From the NCBI GenBank assembly GCA_002423025.1, contig DIUN01000048.1:38407-102406 (forward strand): a DNA stretch of 64,000 bases, written 5' to 3'. Made by a program: the position numbers and the translations under genes. The notes below the pieces were generated by a model. The model worked only from the letters and a program-made list of their open reading frames with translations, made no database searches and had not been told where the DNA came from. This DNA is from Sphingomonadales bacterium UBA6157. GTDB taxonomy: Bacteria; Pseudomonadota; Alphaproteobacteria; Sphingomonadales; Sphingomonadaceae. Each line of letters starts with the position of its first letter. The first letter of the stretch is position 1. Below are positions 9,970-18,907 of this stretch, one piece after another.

Positions 9970-10992
9970 TCAATATTGCTGACCCAGCAAGGCGCGCAAG
10001 AGCAATCCGGCCTTGCGCGGCTGGCGGCGCAGCAAGCGGCGCGGCACCAGTGCCAGCGTGAGCAGCCAGTGCCAGGGCAACAGCAGGGGGTGGTGGCGAC
10101 GGATGAAGGCCAGCCGCGAGCGTGCCAGCCAATATTCCGCGGTGTTGCTGCGGGCGCCGGCGGTGCTCGATGAGCCGATCGAGCCGCCCTCCTTGTGGAA
10201 CACCACGGCGTCGCCAGCCATGCCGATGCGGAAGCGGCCGGCGCTGCGGACCGCCCAGTCGATCTCTTCATAATAGAGGAAGTAGCTCTCCTCCATCGGG
10301 CCGACGGTATCGAGGAAGCTGCGGCTGACGGCGAGCGAGGCGCCCAGCACGAAATCCGTTTCAGCCGCAACGGCATCGGCATCGAACGGCTGTGACGCCG
10401 GCTGGCGCCAGCCGATGCCAACCGATTGGCCGGTCAGGACGTTGAAGCGGCTGCCGCCCAGCGCCTGCACGGTGTCTGGCTGGTGATAATAGCGCACCAT
10501 GGTGCCGCACATGCCGATGGAGGGATCGCGGTTCATCCTGTCCAGAAGCTCTGCGGCGGCGGCAGGTTCCACCACCGTGTCGTTGTTGAGCAGCCAGAAG
10601 GCCGCAATGTTCGGCAATGCCTGCAGGTAGCGCAGCCCGACATTGTTGCCGCCGGCGAAGCCGAGGTTGCCACCGGAATCGATCAGTGTCAGCCGAATGC
10701 CGGGGGCAGGGGAGCGGGACATGTCTGCCGCCGACAGCCGCTCACAGGCAATCGGCTTGGCCAGGGGCGGCGTGCTGAGCGGTGCCATGGCGGGTGAGGC
10801 CGCTTCCGCCGCGAGCCTGCCGGCAGCCCAGGCTTCCACCCTTTCGAGCGAGCCATCCGCCGAGGCATTGTCCACCACCACCACCTGCACCGGGATGGTG
10901 CTGCGAAACACCGATTCAAGGCATTCGATGGTGTCGGCCCAGCGGTTCCAGTTGACGAGGATGATGCCGAGGGCCGGCTGGGGGGCGCTCAC
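9970..10992 (-). CDS. family 2 glycosyltransferase (rhamnosyltransferase-like)
   Basis: A 340-residue GT-A fold enzyme of the WbbL/RfbF type, likely adding a sugar, perhaps rhamnose, to the lipid-linked repeat unit. Visible motifs are ILVNWNRWADT, VVVDNASADGS, the donor-binding NLGFAGGNNVGLRY, the metal site LLNNDT and the acceptor-side YEEIDWAVR. The GTG at 10992 overlaps the upstream glycosyltransferase stop by 4 bp (GTGA), so I prefer it over a longer frame lacking similarity. The C-terminal 45 residues are Arg/Leu-rich and may touch the membrane. Association with rfb genes supports dTDP-rhamnose as donor (inference). Confidence 0.88.
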   Translation of the reverse strand: MSAPQPALGIILVNWNRWADTIECLESVFRSTIPVQVVVVDNASADGSLERVEAWAAGRLAAEAASPAMAPLSTPPLAKPIACERLSAADMSRSPAPGIRLTLIDSGGNLGFAGGNNVGLRYLQALPNIAAFWLLNNDTVVEPAAAAELLDRMNRDPSIGMCGTMVRYYHQPDTVQALGGSRFNVLTGQSVGIGWRQPASQPFDADAVAAETDFVLGASLAVSRSFLDTVGPMEESYFLYYEEIDWAVRSAGRFRIGMAGDAVVFHKEGGSIGSSSTAGARSNTAEYWLARSRLAFIRRHHPLLLPWHWLLTLALVPRRLLRRQPRKAGLLLRALLGQQY

Positions 10993-11963
10993 GGCTGCTG
11001 CGTCCAGTAGACACCGCCGGAAACCTGCGGCGCCGAGGCAGCGCGGCGCATCTCGGCAACGCGCCACAGCCGGATGCGGACCAGCACGCCAAGCCCGCGC
11101 AGGCGGTTGCCGAGGCCGGAGAGGCGGTTGCTGGTCAGCATCCGTGGTGCATGGATGGGGATCGAGGCCAGCACCATCAGCGCCTGCACCTGCCAGCGCC
11201 AGGCCGGGCGGCCGAGGCTGCGATGGGTGTGCAGATCATGCGAGATATGGCGTTGCCACTTGCGCTGCAGCTCGGCGAAGGTGCGGCGTGCCGGGTGGTA
11301 GATGCGCATCGGCTCGATATAGCGGGTGACATAGCCGGCGCGGTGGGCGCGCTGGCCCCAATCCATGTCCTCGGCGGTATCGATGCCGGCGAACGGGCCG
11401 ACGGCGCCATGCACCACGGCCGGAATGGCCAGGTTACCGGTACCGGAAAACTGCTTCTTCTCGATGTAGAATTTCTGGCGGAAGGCAAACACCGCCTCAT
11501 AGGCTTCCAGAGCGCTCAGCCGCTGCGGGTCGATGAAGTCGATCCGCACATCGCCGCCGAAGATGCCGCGCTCAGGGTCTGATTCCACGGCATCGACAGC
11601 GGCTTGCAGCCAGCCGGCCTCGGCGCGGCAATCCGCATCAATGAAAGCCAGCACCGGAGATCGCGCCGCCGCCACGCCGACATTGCGCGCCAGCCCCGGG
11701 CCCGGCTTTGCACAGCGCAGGAAGCGGCAGCCCGGATAAGCGGCGGCAACATCGTACGGGAAGCTGGCCGAGTTATTGTCCACGACGATTACTTCGAAGC
11801 TGCCATGGTCAAGCGCTTGTGCCAGCACGGAATCAAGGCAGCGTTGCAGCGCCTCCGGCATCTGGAAATGCGGAATGATGACCGTGGCGCGGGGGAGCGC
11901 TTCTGCCTCGAGGGCCGGCGGATGGCCAGCCAGGCCATCCGGAGCTTCAAGCTGGTCGGCCAT
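10989..11963 (-). CDS. family 2 glycosyltransferase
   Basis: A 324-residue GT-A fold glycosyltransferase. Motifs in order are TVIIPHFQMPEALQRCLDSV, VVDNNSASF, the PGPGLARNVG loop, the metal-binding FIDADCRAE and the catalytic-region EDMDWGQRAHRAGY. The C-terminal ~70 residues are basic and partly hydrophobic, typical of membrane-associated exopolysaccharide glycosyltransferases. It is 10 bp downstream of the ATPase gene and overlaps the next glycosyltransferase by 4 bp. Donor and linkage cannot be told from sequence. Confidence 0.88.
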   Translation of the reverse strand: MADQLEAPDGLAGHPPALEAEALPRATVIIPHFQMPEALQRCLDSVLAQALDHGSFEVIVVDNNSASFPYDVAAAYPGCRFLRCAKPGPGLARNVGVAAARSPVLAFIDADCRAEAGWLQAAVDAVESDPERGIFGGDVRIDFIDPQRLSALEAYEAVFAFRQKFYIEKKQFSGTGNLAIPAVVHGAVGPFAGIDTAEDMDWGQRAHRAGYVTRYIEPMRIYHPARRTFAELQRKWQRHISHDLHTHRSLGRPAWRWQVQALMVLASIPIHAPRMLTSNRLSGLGNRLRGLGVLVRIRLWRVAEMRRAASAPQVSGGVYWTQQP

Positions 11964-11973
11964 GGCTAGCGGC

Positions 11974-13368
11974 TCAGGCCGCGAGCCGCGCCATTGCGGA
12001 AGACATCATCAGCAGCGACGACACACCGGGATAGGCGAAGCGGTAGCGCACCTCGCCGCCGCCCTCATGGCGCTCCAGCAGATCGTGCGGCCCGGCGAAC
12101 TGCTTGATGTCGCGCTCGATGGTTGGTTGGGACTGGGCGCCGCCAAGCTCGGTGAACACGTCATCGATGGTGAAATAGCCATCGGCGGAACTGCCGGCGC
12201 GCGCTGCCGCGATGAGCAGCGGCCAATGCTCGCGCGCCTCGTCGCGCGCCAGGCTGGCCTGCACGCGGCGTGGCAGCGACGTGTTCCAGTCTGTCAGCAC
12301 GCGCTCGACAGCGGCGCGGCCATGCTCGCCATCCACCACGTCGCGGCGCTGGTCCAGCGCCACGATGCCGGCCTGGTGCGCCAGCAGGCGGACCAGATAG
12401 GGCGAGCCGCCGGCCATGGTGTTGATCATGGCAGCGGCGCTGTCTGTATAGCGGATCGAGGCGGCAGCTTCACCGATGCCGAGCAACTCGCGCACTTCGG
12501 CGTAGTTGAGCGGGCGCATCGGCAGGCCGACGATGTTGCGTCGGATCGACGGGGCATAGCCGATGAGCTCATCGAGGTTCTGGGCGACGCCGGTCAGCAC
12601 CAGCTGCACGCGGGCCGCACGATCCGAAAGGTTCTTGATGAGCTCGGCGACATCGCGGCGGAACGACGGATCGAGCACGCGATCATACTCATCGAGGATG
12701 ATGATGACGCGGGTGCCGATGACTTCGGCGAACAGCTCGGCAAGTTCGCGCGGGCCGAACTGCTCGGGCAGCATGGCATCGAAGTTATCACCGCGCTCGG
12801 CTTCGAGCGAGTTCGGCAGCACCGAGCGATGGTAGAGACGCGGGATCTTGGCAGCAAAGGAGCGGAACATGGCAGAGAACTCCGCCTCGGTGCCGCAGCT
12901 GCTGTAGAGCACGAGGTAGCGCGCTTCACGGGCTGTCTCGGCAAAGACATGGGCCAGGCTGGTCTTGCCGATACCGCGCTCGCCATAAACGACGACATGG
13001 ACGCGGTTCTGCTCGACAGCGGTGATCAGCTGGGAGAGCGCATCATGCCGCCCGGCAAAGCTCTCACGGCCGATGACAGGCTGGGAAGCGCCGAGCGCAT
13101 CGCGCAGCGCGAGTCGGCGGCGGGCGAGATCTGTGCCGTCTCCGGTCTCGACATCGTCTGCGGCGCTGGCGGAAAAGCGCGGCATCGGCTGGGCACGCGG
13201 GGCTTCAGCCGGTTCCCGCCACAGGTTGTCGAGAAACGCCGGGCGCGAGATTCCCGTGTCTGGCGCGGGGTCCTTGTACGATTCGATTATGGGCGATTCT
13301 GGCAGCGGCTCGGCGGCAGGCGCTTCATTCTGAACAGCTTCACTACGAGACCAGCGTTTCCAGATCAT
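11974..13368 (-). CDS. AAA/STAND-type ATPase of the exopolysaccharide locus
   Basis: A 464-residue cytoplasmic protein. A disordered N-terminal ~95 residues is followed by an ATPase core with Walker A YGERGIGKTS near residue 128, Walker B IIILDEYDR near 223 and an arginine-rich sensor region. The C-terminal part contains a winged-helix-like region with QPTIERDIKQFAG. The architecture resembles ORC1/STAND-type ATPases found beside exosortase and PEP-CTERM exopolysaccharide operons, for which no biochemical role is settled. It is the first gene of the leftward operon and is divergent from the outer-membrane barrel gene. A regulatory or assembly role is inferred from position only. Confidence 0.75.
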   Translation of the reverse strand: MIWKRWSRSEAVQNEAPAAEPLPESPIIESYKDPAPDTGISRPAFLDNLWREPAEAPRAQPMPRFSASAADDVETGDGTDLARRRLALRDALGASQPVIGRESFAGRHDALSQLITAVEQNRVHVVVYGERGIGKTSLAHVFAETAREARYLVLYSSCGTEAEFSAMFRSFAAKIPRLYHRSVLPNSLEAERGDNFDAMLPEQFGPRELAELFAEVIGTRVIIILDEYDRVLDPSFRRDVAELIKNLSDRAARVQLVLTGVAQNLDELIGYAPSIRRNIVGLPMRPLNYAEVRELLGIGEAAASIRYTDSAAAMINTMAGGSPYLVRLLAHQAGIVALDQRRDVVDGEHGRAAVERVLTDWNTSLPRRVQASLARDEAREHWPLLIAAARAGSSADGYFTIDDVFTELGGAQSQPTIERDIKQFAGPHDLLERHEGGGEVRYRFAYPGVSSLLMMSSAMARLAA

Positions 13369-13566
13369 TGACGATTATCCTTGTCCGCCGCCGGGGCGTG
13401 GAGCGGTATACATATCCGCTCGATATTTGCATCCGGTTTACTGCGCTGTGAACGCTTAAACGCTGGTGCAGTTCCAGTAAAAGTGAATTTTTGTTGTATT
13501 CTCGTATGGTTGCCGCGCCCGCTAATGCCGTGTAGCAGCCGTGATGCGGGTGTTGGGTGGATAAGC
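13369..13566. promoter_or_regulatory. divergent promoter region of the exopolysaccharide locus
   Basis: This 198-bp AT-richer gap lies between the divergent ATPase and outer-membrane barrel genes, so both polysaccharide operons must start here. It contains an inverted repeat GAGCGG (13401-13406) / CCGCTC (13416-13421) with a 9-nt AT-rich spacer. No convincing -35/-10 pair could be assigned. Confidence 0.55.
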
Positions 13567-14895
13567 ATGGCTGAAGTACGATCTAATTTGAGCGCGGGGC
13601 TGCTGGCCTCGCGGATTGCGCTGTTTGCGGTGCTTGGCCTTGGGCTTTCGGCGCCGGCAACTTCAGCACCCAGCACGGCCGGGGACGATCCGCCGTTGAT
13701 CGCGGACGGCGTGCTGGGCGCTGCCGGAGCGCTTTTGCAGGGCTTCTCCATCGAAGGCACCGTGACGACGATCTACGACAGCAATTTCCAGCGGTTCGGC
13801 GGCAACCTGAACGGTGACAACTCGACATTGCGGGTCTCGCCATTGGCCAGCCTTCGCTATTCGACATCGGTCGGCCAGCAGCGGCTGTTCGCCACGGGCA
13901 GCATCGGCCGGGACATCTTTGTCGACAACTCGGAATTCAACAGCAACCGCTACAGTGCCGGCGGCGGCGTGGACTGGAAGCTCGGCGTGCGTTGCCGCGG
14001 CAATGTCTCGGCGGATTTCTCCAGCGCACAGAACCTTGTCACGGAAGTCGCCCAGCTGGTGAACAACGTGCAGGAGCGCACGTCGTTCGGCGGCTCGGCG
14101 CGTTGCCAGGGGCCGGTCGGTTTTGGTCTCGGCATCGATGTGCGGCGCCAGATCGTCGACAACAGCCGCCCGGAGCGCTTCGTATTTGATCTGCGCACCA
14201 CGCAGATATCGCCGCAGATCACCTATGCCTCGCCGGTGCTGGGGCAGTTCACGCTCGGTGGCTCGCTGGCCCGCACGCGCTATCCCAATCGCCCGGTGCT
14301 GACGGCTGATGGCACCGTTGCGGATGCGGTGGATATTTATTCGGGCCGCTTCGGCTATTCGCGTACCCTTGGCGCTCGCCTGCAAGTGGCGCTTGGCGTC
14401 TCCTACTTCGATGTGAAGCCGGATCCGGATCTCGTCATCGGCATCGCCAATGGGCTGCCGGCTATTCTCGAGCGCCCCGGCTTTTCGGGCATGGGCTTTG
14501 ATGCGGCGGCCACCTACAAGGCCGGCCCGCGGCTTTCCATCACGGCGTCTGCCAATCGCGGCGTACAGGCCTCGGGCAACGTTGGTTCGCAGTTCCTCGT
14601 CAGCGAGGCCTATGGGCTCGACCTTGATTATCGCCTCAGCCAGGCGCTCACGGCCGGTGTTGGCGGCACGCTCAACAATCGCAAGTTCCGCAACAGCTTT
14701 ATTTCGGTCGATGAGCCGGTTGCGCGCATCAGCGAAACGGCGCGTCGCGTATATGGGCAGCTCTCGTATTCGCCCCGTTCCTTCTATTCCGTCGATTTTG
14801 AAGTGGCGCATCAGGAACGAGAATCGAATCCGGCGGTTCTCAATTTCAGCAGCACGACGGCGCTGTTGCGCCTTCGTGTGAAGTTCGGGAGATAA
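13567..14895 (+). CDS. outer-membrane beta-barrel protein of the exopolysaccharide operon
   Basis: A 442-residue exported protein. After a signal peptide (about 1-35) the sequence is a chain of alternating amphipathic strands rich in Gly, Tyr, Ser and Arg. Examples are YSAGGGVDWKLGV and FGYSRTLGARLQVALGVSYF. It ends in LLRLRVKFGR, consistent with an outer-membrane barrel. It resembles the large barrel proteins found next to Wza/Wzc homologues in exosortase-linked exopolysaccharide loci, probably an outer-membrane component of export. The ATG at 13567 begins the signal peptide, although the frame is open upstream. The stop overlaps the Wza-like start (TAATG), so they are coupled. Confidence 0.8.
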   Translation: MAEVRSNLSAGLLASRIALFAVLGLGLSAPATSAPSTAGDDPPLIADGVLGAAGALLQGFSIEGTVTTIYDSNFQRFGGNLNGDNSTLRVSPLASLRYSTSVGQQRLFATGSIGRDIFVDNSEFNSNRYSAGGGVDWKLGVRCRGNVSADFSSAQNLVTEVAQLVNNVQERTSFGGSARCQGPVGFGLGIDVRRQIVDNSRPERFVFDLRTTQISPQITYASPVLGQFTLGGSLARTRYPNRPVLTADGTVADAVDIYSGRFGYSRTLGARLQVALGVSYFDVKPDPDLVIGIANGLPAILERPGFSGMGFDAAATYKAGPRLSITASANRGVQASGNVGSQFLVSEAYGLDLDYRLSQALTAGVGGTLNNRKFRNSFISVDEPVARISETARRVYGQLSYSPRSFYSVDFEVAHQERESNPAVLNFSSTTALLRLRVKFGR

Positions 14896-15671
14896 TGATG
14901 CGTGGTTTTCTGCTTGGCCTGTTGATGGCGCTGGGTTTTCTGGTGCCGGGTGCCGCTGCCGTGGCGCAGAGCTCCGGCTATGTGCTTGGGCCTGATGATG
15001 CCATCCAGGTGATCGTCTACGGCCAGCCGGAGGTGAGCATCACCACGCGCATCAAGTCTGATGGCACGATCGTGATGCCGCTTATCGGCTCGGTTCGGGC
15101 CGAGGGCCAGACCAACGTCGCCCTGGCAAAGACCGTCGGTGACAAGCTGGTGCAGGGCGGGTTCCTCAAGGACCCGGTCGTGAACATCGAGATCCAGGCG
15201 TATGTCAGCAAGTTCGTCAACGTCGCCGGCCAGGTGACGCAGCCGCAGATCGTGCCGCTCGACCGGCCGTATCGCGCGCTCGAAGTGCTGCTCAAGGCGG
15301 GTTGGGTGCGGGAAACCGGTGCCAACTATGTATACCTGCGCCGCCCGGGCAGCCCGGAACAGCGTCTCGCGATCGAGGATCTTGTACGCGGCACCCCCGA
15401 CAAGGACCCGCTGCTGCAGCCCGGTGACACGCTGTTCGTGCCCAATGCCGATACCTTTTTCATCACCGGCGCCATCAACCGCCCCGGCAGCTTCCAGGTG
15501 CTTCCGGGCATGACGGTGCGGCAGGCGCTTGCTGTCAGCGGCGGCGTGAGCCCCACCGGCTCGTCCAACAAGGTTGGGCTGATCCGGGATGGCGGCAAGG
15601 AGCGCGATGCCGACATGACGCAGACTTTGCAGAAGAATGACGTGATCATCGTCAAGGAACGCCTGTTCTGA
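14895..15671 (+). CDS. polysaccharide export protein, Wza/GumB type
   Basis: A 258-residue periplasmic/outer-membrane protein of the polysaccharide export family. A signal peptide (about 1-25) precedes the poly-export domain with SSGYVLGPDDAIQVIVYGQPE and the conserved RIKSDGTIVMPLIG near residue 53. Two SLBB-type domains follow: YVSKFVNVAGQVTQPQ near 105 and ITGAINRPGSFQVLPG near 190. There is no lipobox Cys and no C-terminal transmembrane helix, so it resembles the short GumB/EpsA-type form. It overlaps the barrel gene by 1 bp and is followed by a hairpin and the chain-length gene. Confidence 0.92.
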   Translation: MMRGFLLGLLMALGFLVPGAAAVAQSSGYVLGPDDAIQVIVYGQPEVSITTRIKSDGTIVMPLIGSVRAEGQTNVALAKTVGDKLVQGGFLKDPVVNIEIQAYVSKFVNVAGQVTQPQIVPLDRPYRALEVLLKAGWVRETGANYVYLRRPGSPEQRLAIEDLVRGTPDKDPLLQPGDTLFVPNADTFFITGAINRPGSFQVLPGMTVRQALAVSGGVSPTGSSNKVGLIRDGGKERDADMTQTLQKNDVIIVKERLF

Positions 15672-15684
15672 TGATGGTGAACAT

Positions 15685-15702
15685 GGGGCGCTTCGGCGCC
15701 CC
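15685..15702 (+). other. intraoperonic UUCG-tetraloop hairpin
   Basis: A perfect 7-bp stem GGGGCGC / GCGCCCC with a TTCG tetraloop lies in the 61-bp gap between the Wza-like and chain-length genes. There is no T-run after it. It is probably an mRNA processing or stability element rather than a terminator. Confidence 0.5.
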
Positions 15703-15732
15703 GCGCGTTGCGTTTGGCGAGAGGCCGAGACG

Positions 15733-17127
15733 ATGAGTTTAATCCAGTTCCTGCGAATTCTCATGGCAAGGCGGATGATCGTGCAGGTCTGCCTGGTGGT
15801 ATGCGTGCTGGTGGCCGTGGTGGTCGCCAACACCTTGCCCGAGCGCTACTCGGCGACGGCGCGCGTGCTGATGGATATCGTCAAGCCTGATCCCGTGACC
15901 GGGCTGATGGTCGGTGGCCGCGACAACCGCAGCTACATCGGCACCCAGATGGAACTGATCAAGGATTACCGCGTTGCCGGCGATGTTGTGGAACGGCTCG
16001 GCTGGCCGCAGAACCCCTCGGTCATCGCCACCTGGCAGGCCGAGACCGGCGGCGTGGGTGATATCCGCCGCTGGGGCGCACAGCGCATCATCGACAACAC
16101 CAAGACCAATGTGGTGACAAACTCCAACATCATGGAGATCATCTACGAGGCCCCCAATCCGGAGGTCGCCAAGACGATCGTCTCGATGCTGCGCGAAGCC
16201 TATATCGATGGCAGCTTGCGCTTCGATACCGATGCTGCCGGCCGCAATGCCGATTGGTATCGCGAGCAGACCGAGCGCGCCCGTGCGGCGCTGAGCGCTG
16301 CCGAGGCCGCCAAGACCAAGTTCGAGCAGGAAAACGGCATTGTCATGACCGGCAATGGCGAGGCGGAAACCGCCAAGCTGGCCAGCCTGCAGGCCAGCCT
16401 GCTGGCCGTGCGCAGCGGCGAGGGCGAGCAGCAGTTCCAGGCCGAGCAGCGCTCGACGACATCTGCCGTCATCGACCAGCTCAAGATCCAGCTTGCCGCG
16501 ATCAACGACCAGATGCAGCAATCGGCGGCGAGCCTTGGCGTCCAGCACCCGACTTACAAGGCGCTGACGGCGCGGCGGGACTTGCTGGCCCGCCAGCTTT
16601 CCCAGGAAACGCAGACGGCTCGCCAGGCCGGCGCAGCGCAGAGCGGCGCGGCCCGCACCACCGTCGCGCAGGCCGAGAGCGCCTATAATGCCCAGAAGGC
16701 CAAGGTGCTCGGCATGAAGGACCAGCTCGATACGCTCAGCCAGTTGCAGCGCGAAGTGGAGCTGCGCCAGCAGCAATACCAGCAGGCCGCAGCCAAGACG
16801 GCCGATCTGCGCCTTCAATCGAGCGTCTCCGAGAGCCCGCTGGTGATTCTCGGTGACGCCTTTGCCGATGCATCGCCTTCCTTCCCCAAATGGCCGCAGG
16901 TCTGGGGCCTTTCGGCTGCCTTCGGGCTTGGCCTTGGCATTCTGCTCGCGCTGCTGACCGAGCTGCTGACGCGCCGCGTGCGTGGCCCCGAGGATCTGCG
17001 CTTTGCCAGTAAGGTCCCGGTGCTGGCGGTGATTGCGGACGCGCCGAAAACGGACTGGAGAGACAGGATCAAGCGCTTGCTGACCCGCCGTTCCCAGAAC
17101 GCCAACGCCTGGCAGGGTGCAGAATGA
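15733..17127 (+). CDS. chain-length determinant protein, Wzz/GumC type
   Basis: A 464-residue inner-membrane protein of the polysaccharide co-polymerase family that controls export and chain length. A first transmembrane helix (about residues 14-35) is followed by a large periplasmic domain and a long coiled coil (about 170-365, rich in Ala, Gln, Glu). The Pro-rich second transmembrane segment PSFPKWPQVWGLSAAFGLGLG is near 379-399. A 45-residue basic cytoplasmic tail ends the protein. The kinase domain is absent and encoded separately by the next gene, which overlaps by 4 bp (ATGA). Confidence 0.92.
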   Translation: MSLIQFLRILMARRMIVQVCLVVCVLVAVVVANTLPERYSATARVLMDIVKPDPVTGLMVGGRDNRSYIGTQMELIKDYRVAGDVVERLGWPQNPSVIATWQAETGGVGDIRRWGAQRIIDNTKTNVVTNSNIMEIIYEAPNPEVAKTIVSMLREAYIDGSLRFDTDAAGRNADWYREQTERARAALSAAEAAKTKFEQENGIVMTGNGEAETAKLASLQASLLAVRSGEGEQQFQAEQRSTTSAVIDQLKIQLAAINDQMQQSAASLGVQHPTYKALTARRDLLARQLSQETQTARQAGAAQSGAARTTVAQAESAYNAQKAKVLGMKDQLDTLSQLQREVELRQQQYQQAAAKTADLRLQSSVSESPLVILGDAFADASPSFPKWPQVWGLSAAFGLGLGILLALLTELLTRRVRGPEDLRFASKVPVLAVIADAPKTDWRDRIKRLLTRRSQNANAWQGAE

Positions 17128-18026
17128 GCCCGGAAATGAACATCGGCTCGTCAGCCAGCGCCTTTCAGGTCGATGACGGCAGTGGCCGCTTCGATGCCCC
17201 GCTGCGCGATACGCTGCTGCGTCTCGGCTATTTGTCCGAGGACCAGACGGCGCGCGTCTCTGAGCATCAGGCCGAGCGCGGCCTGGATTTTGACCAGGCG
17301 GCGCTTGAGCTGGGCTTCATCACCAGTGACGATCTTGATCGCGCCCGTGACCAGCTGATCAACAGCCTGGCGTTGCAATCCACCCAGCCGCGCAAGGTCT
17401 CGGATGAGATCGTGGTGATCAGTGATCCGCAAGGCGCGCGCGCCGAAGCGGTGCGGTTGCTGCGCACCCAGATCATTGCCCAGCACGTCAAGGCCGGGCG
17501 TCGTGGCCTTGCGATGGTCTCGGCTGTCAACGAGAGCGGCTGCAGCTACCTGACCGCCAATCTCGCCGTCGCGCTGTCGCAGGTCGGCATCAAGACTCTG
17601 CTGGTGGATGCCAACATGCGCTCGCCGCGCATCGCGGAGATCTTCGGCATTCCGGCTGAAGCGCCGGGGCTCTCCAGCTTCCTGTCGCTGCAGGTGGCGC
17701 GGCCGGAGCGCGTGGTGAATGCCAATGTGCTGCCGAGCCTGGCCATCATCACCGCCGGGCCGCCGGTCTCTCGGCCGCAGGAACTCCTGTCTGGCCGGCG
17801 CTTCCGCGACGGCGTCAACACGCTGCTGCGGGAATATGATCTGGTGCTGTTCGATACGCCGCCAGCCAACAGCAGCGCCGATGCTCTCACCGTGGGTGCC
17901 GCGGCCGGCTATGTCGCCATCGTGGCGCGGCGGGACCATGCCTATTTCAAGGACGTGATCACCCTGGTGGACCAGCTCGCTGCGGCGCGCTGCTCGGTCA
18001 TCGGCTCGGTTCTCAACGAGTATTGA
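17124..18026 (+). CDS. BY-kinase-like (CpsD/CapB) protein with degenerate Walker A
   Basis: A 300-residue partner of the preceding chain-length protein. Residues ~20-80 form a helical domain (RDTLLRLGYLSEDQTARVS) resembling the GspE/MshEN N-terminal module. The rest has the ParA/MinD-like fold of bacterial tyrosine kinases: Walker A' LLVDANMRSP with Asp162, and Walker B LVLFDTPP with Asp244. The P-loop reads NESGCSYL, with Cys140 where the ATP-binding Lys of GK(S/T) belongs, and the C-terminus lacks a tyrosine cluster. Other motifs are intact, so it may be a catalytically dead regulator. It overlaps its upstream gene by 4 bp, and the next start is 3 bp after its stop. Confidence 0.85.
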   Translation: MSPEMNIGSSASAFQVDDGSGRFDAPLRDTLLRLGYLSEDQTARVSEHQAERGLDFDQAALELGFITSDDLDRARDQLINSLALQSTQPRKVSDEIVVISDPQGARAEAVRLLRTQIIAQHVKAGRRGLAMVSAVNESGCSYLTANLAVALSQVGIKTLLVDANMRSPRIAEIFGIPAEAPGLSSFLSLQVARPERVVNANVLPSLAIITAGPPVSRPQELLSGRRFRDGVNTLLREYDLVLFDTPPANSSADALTVGAAAGYVAIVARRDHAYFKDVITLVDQLAAARCSVIGSVLNEY

Positions 18027-18028
18027 GC

Positions 18029-18907
18029 ATGACCGCCGCGAGCAGGGCCGCATGGCCCGACCTGGTACGGAGTCGCTGGCCACTGGTGCTGGGCGTGCTG
18101 GCACTGGTGCTGCCGACCCTCGTGTCCCTTGGCCGAGGGCCGTGGTCGCTCGAGTCCGGGGTGCACGGGCCAATCGTCGTGGCGACCGGCCTGTGGCTGA
18201 TCTACGGCCGCCTCGACGAAATTCGCGCCCATATGAAGCCCGGGAACCCGTTGCTGACAGCGCTGGCGCTGGCGGTGGCGGTGCCGGCCTATGCCTTTGG
18301 CCGGGCCTTTGATTTCATCAGCATCGAGGTTGCCGCGATGCTGCTCGCGCTGGTTGCAGTGGCGCACGCCTATGTCGGCCTCGATGTGATCAAGCGCCTG
18401 TGGTTCCCGATCTTTTACATGGGGTTTGTCATCCCGGTGCCCGGCTGGGTGCTGGATGTGGTGACGCAGCCGCTCAAGCTCTACGTGTCGGAGGTTGTCA
18501 CCGGCGGCCTTGCGATGCTGGGCTATCCAGTCGGTCGGGCCGGCGTGACGATCTATGTCGCGACCTACCAGTTGCTGGTGGAAGATGCCTGCGCCGGGCT
18601 CAATTCGCTCGTCAGCCTTTCGGCGATCGGGTTGTTCTATGTCTACATGCTGCGGGGCAGCAACTGGCGCTACTCGATGCTGCTGCTGGCGCTGGTGATC
18701 CCGGTGGCGATTGCAGCGAACATGATCCGTGTCGCCGCGCTTGTGCTCATCACCTATCATTTCGGCAATGCCGCTGCGCAGGGCTACCTGCACAATTTTG
18801 CCGGCATGGTGACCTTCACCTCGGCGCTGCTGTTCATCTTCCTGCTCGATACGCTGCTTACGCCCGTGCGTGATGCGCTGGCCGGAAAGCCGGAGGCTGC
18901 GGCATGA
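18029..18907 (+). CDS. exosortase (XrtV-like)
   Basis: A 292-residue polytopic membrane cysteine transpeptidase family member, thought to process PEP-CTERM-type tails and tie envelope proteins to exopolysaccharide export. All three catalytic residues are present: Cys188 in EDACAGLNSL, Arg234 in NMIRVAALV and His255 in YLHNFAGM. About eight transmembrane helices are visible. A TTG 6 bp upstream is in frame, but the ATG at 18029 is preferred. The following EpsI gene overlaps by 4 bp. The nearby 86-aa membrane protein gene suggests the XrtV subtype known in sphingomonads, but the subtype is an inference. Confidence 0.9.
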   Translation: MTAASRAAWPDLVRSRWPLVLGVLALVLPTLVSLGRGPWSLESGVHGPIVVATGLWLIYGRLDEIRAHMKPGNPLLTALALAVAVPAYAFGRAFDFISIEVAAMLLALVAVAHAYVGLDVIKRLWFPIFYMGFVIPVPGWVLDVVTQPLKLYVSEVVTGGLAMLGYPVGRAGVTIYVATYQLLVEDACAGLNSLVSLSAIGLFYVYMLRGSNWRYSMLLLALVIPVAIAANMIRVAALVLITYHFGNAAAQGYLHNFAGMVTFTSALLFIFLLDTLLTPVRDALAGKPEAAA

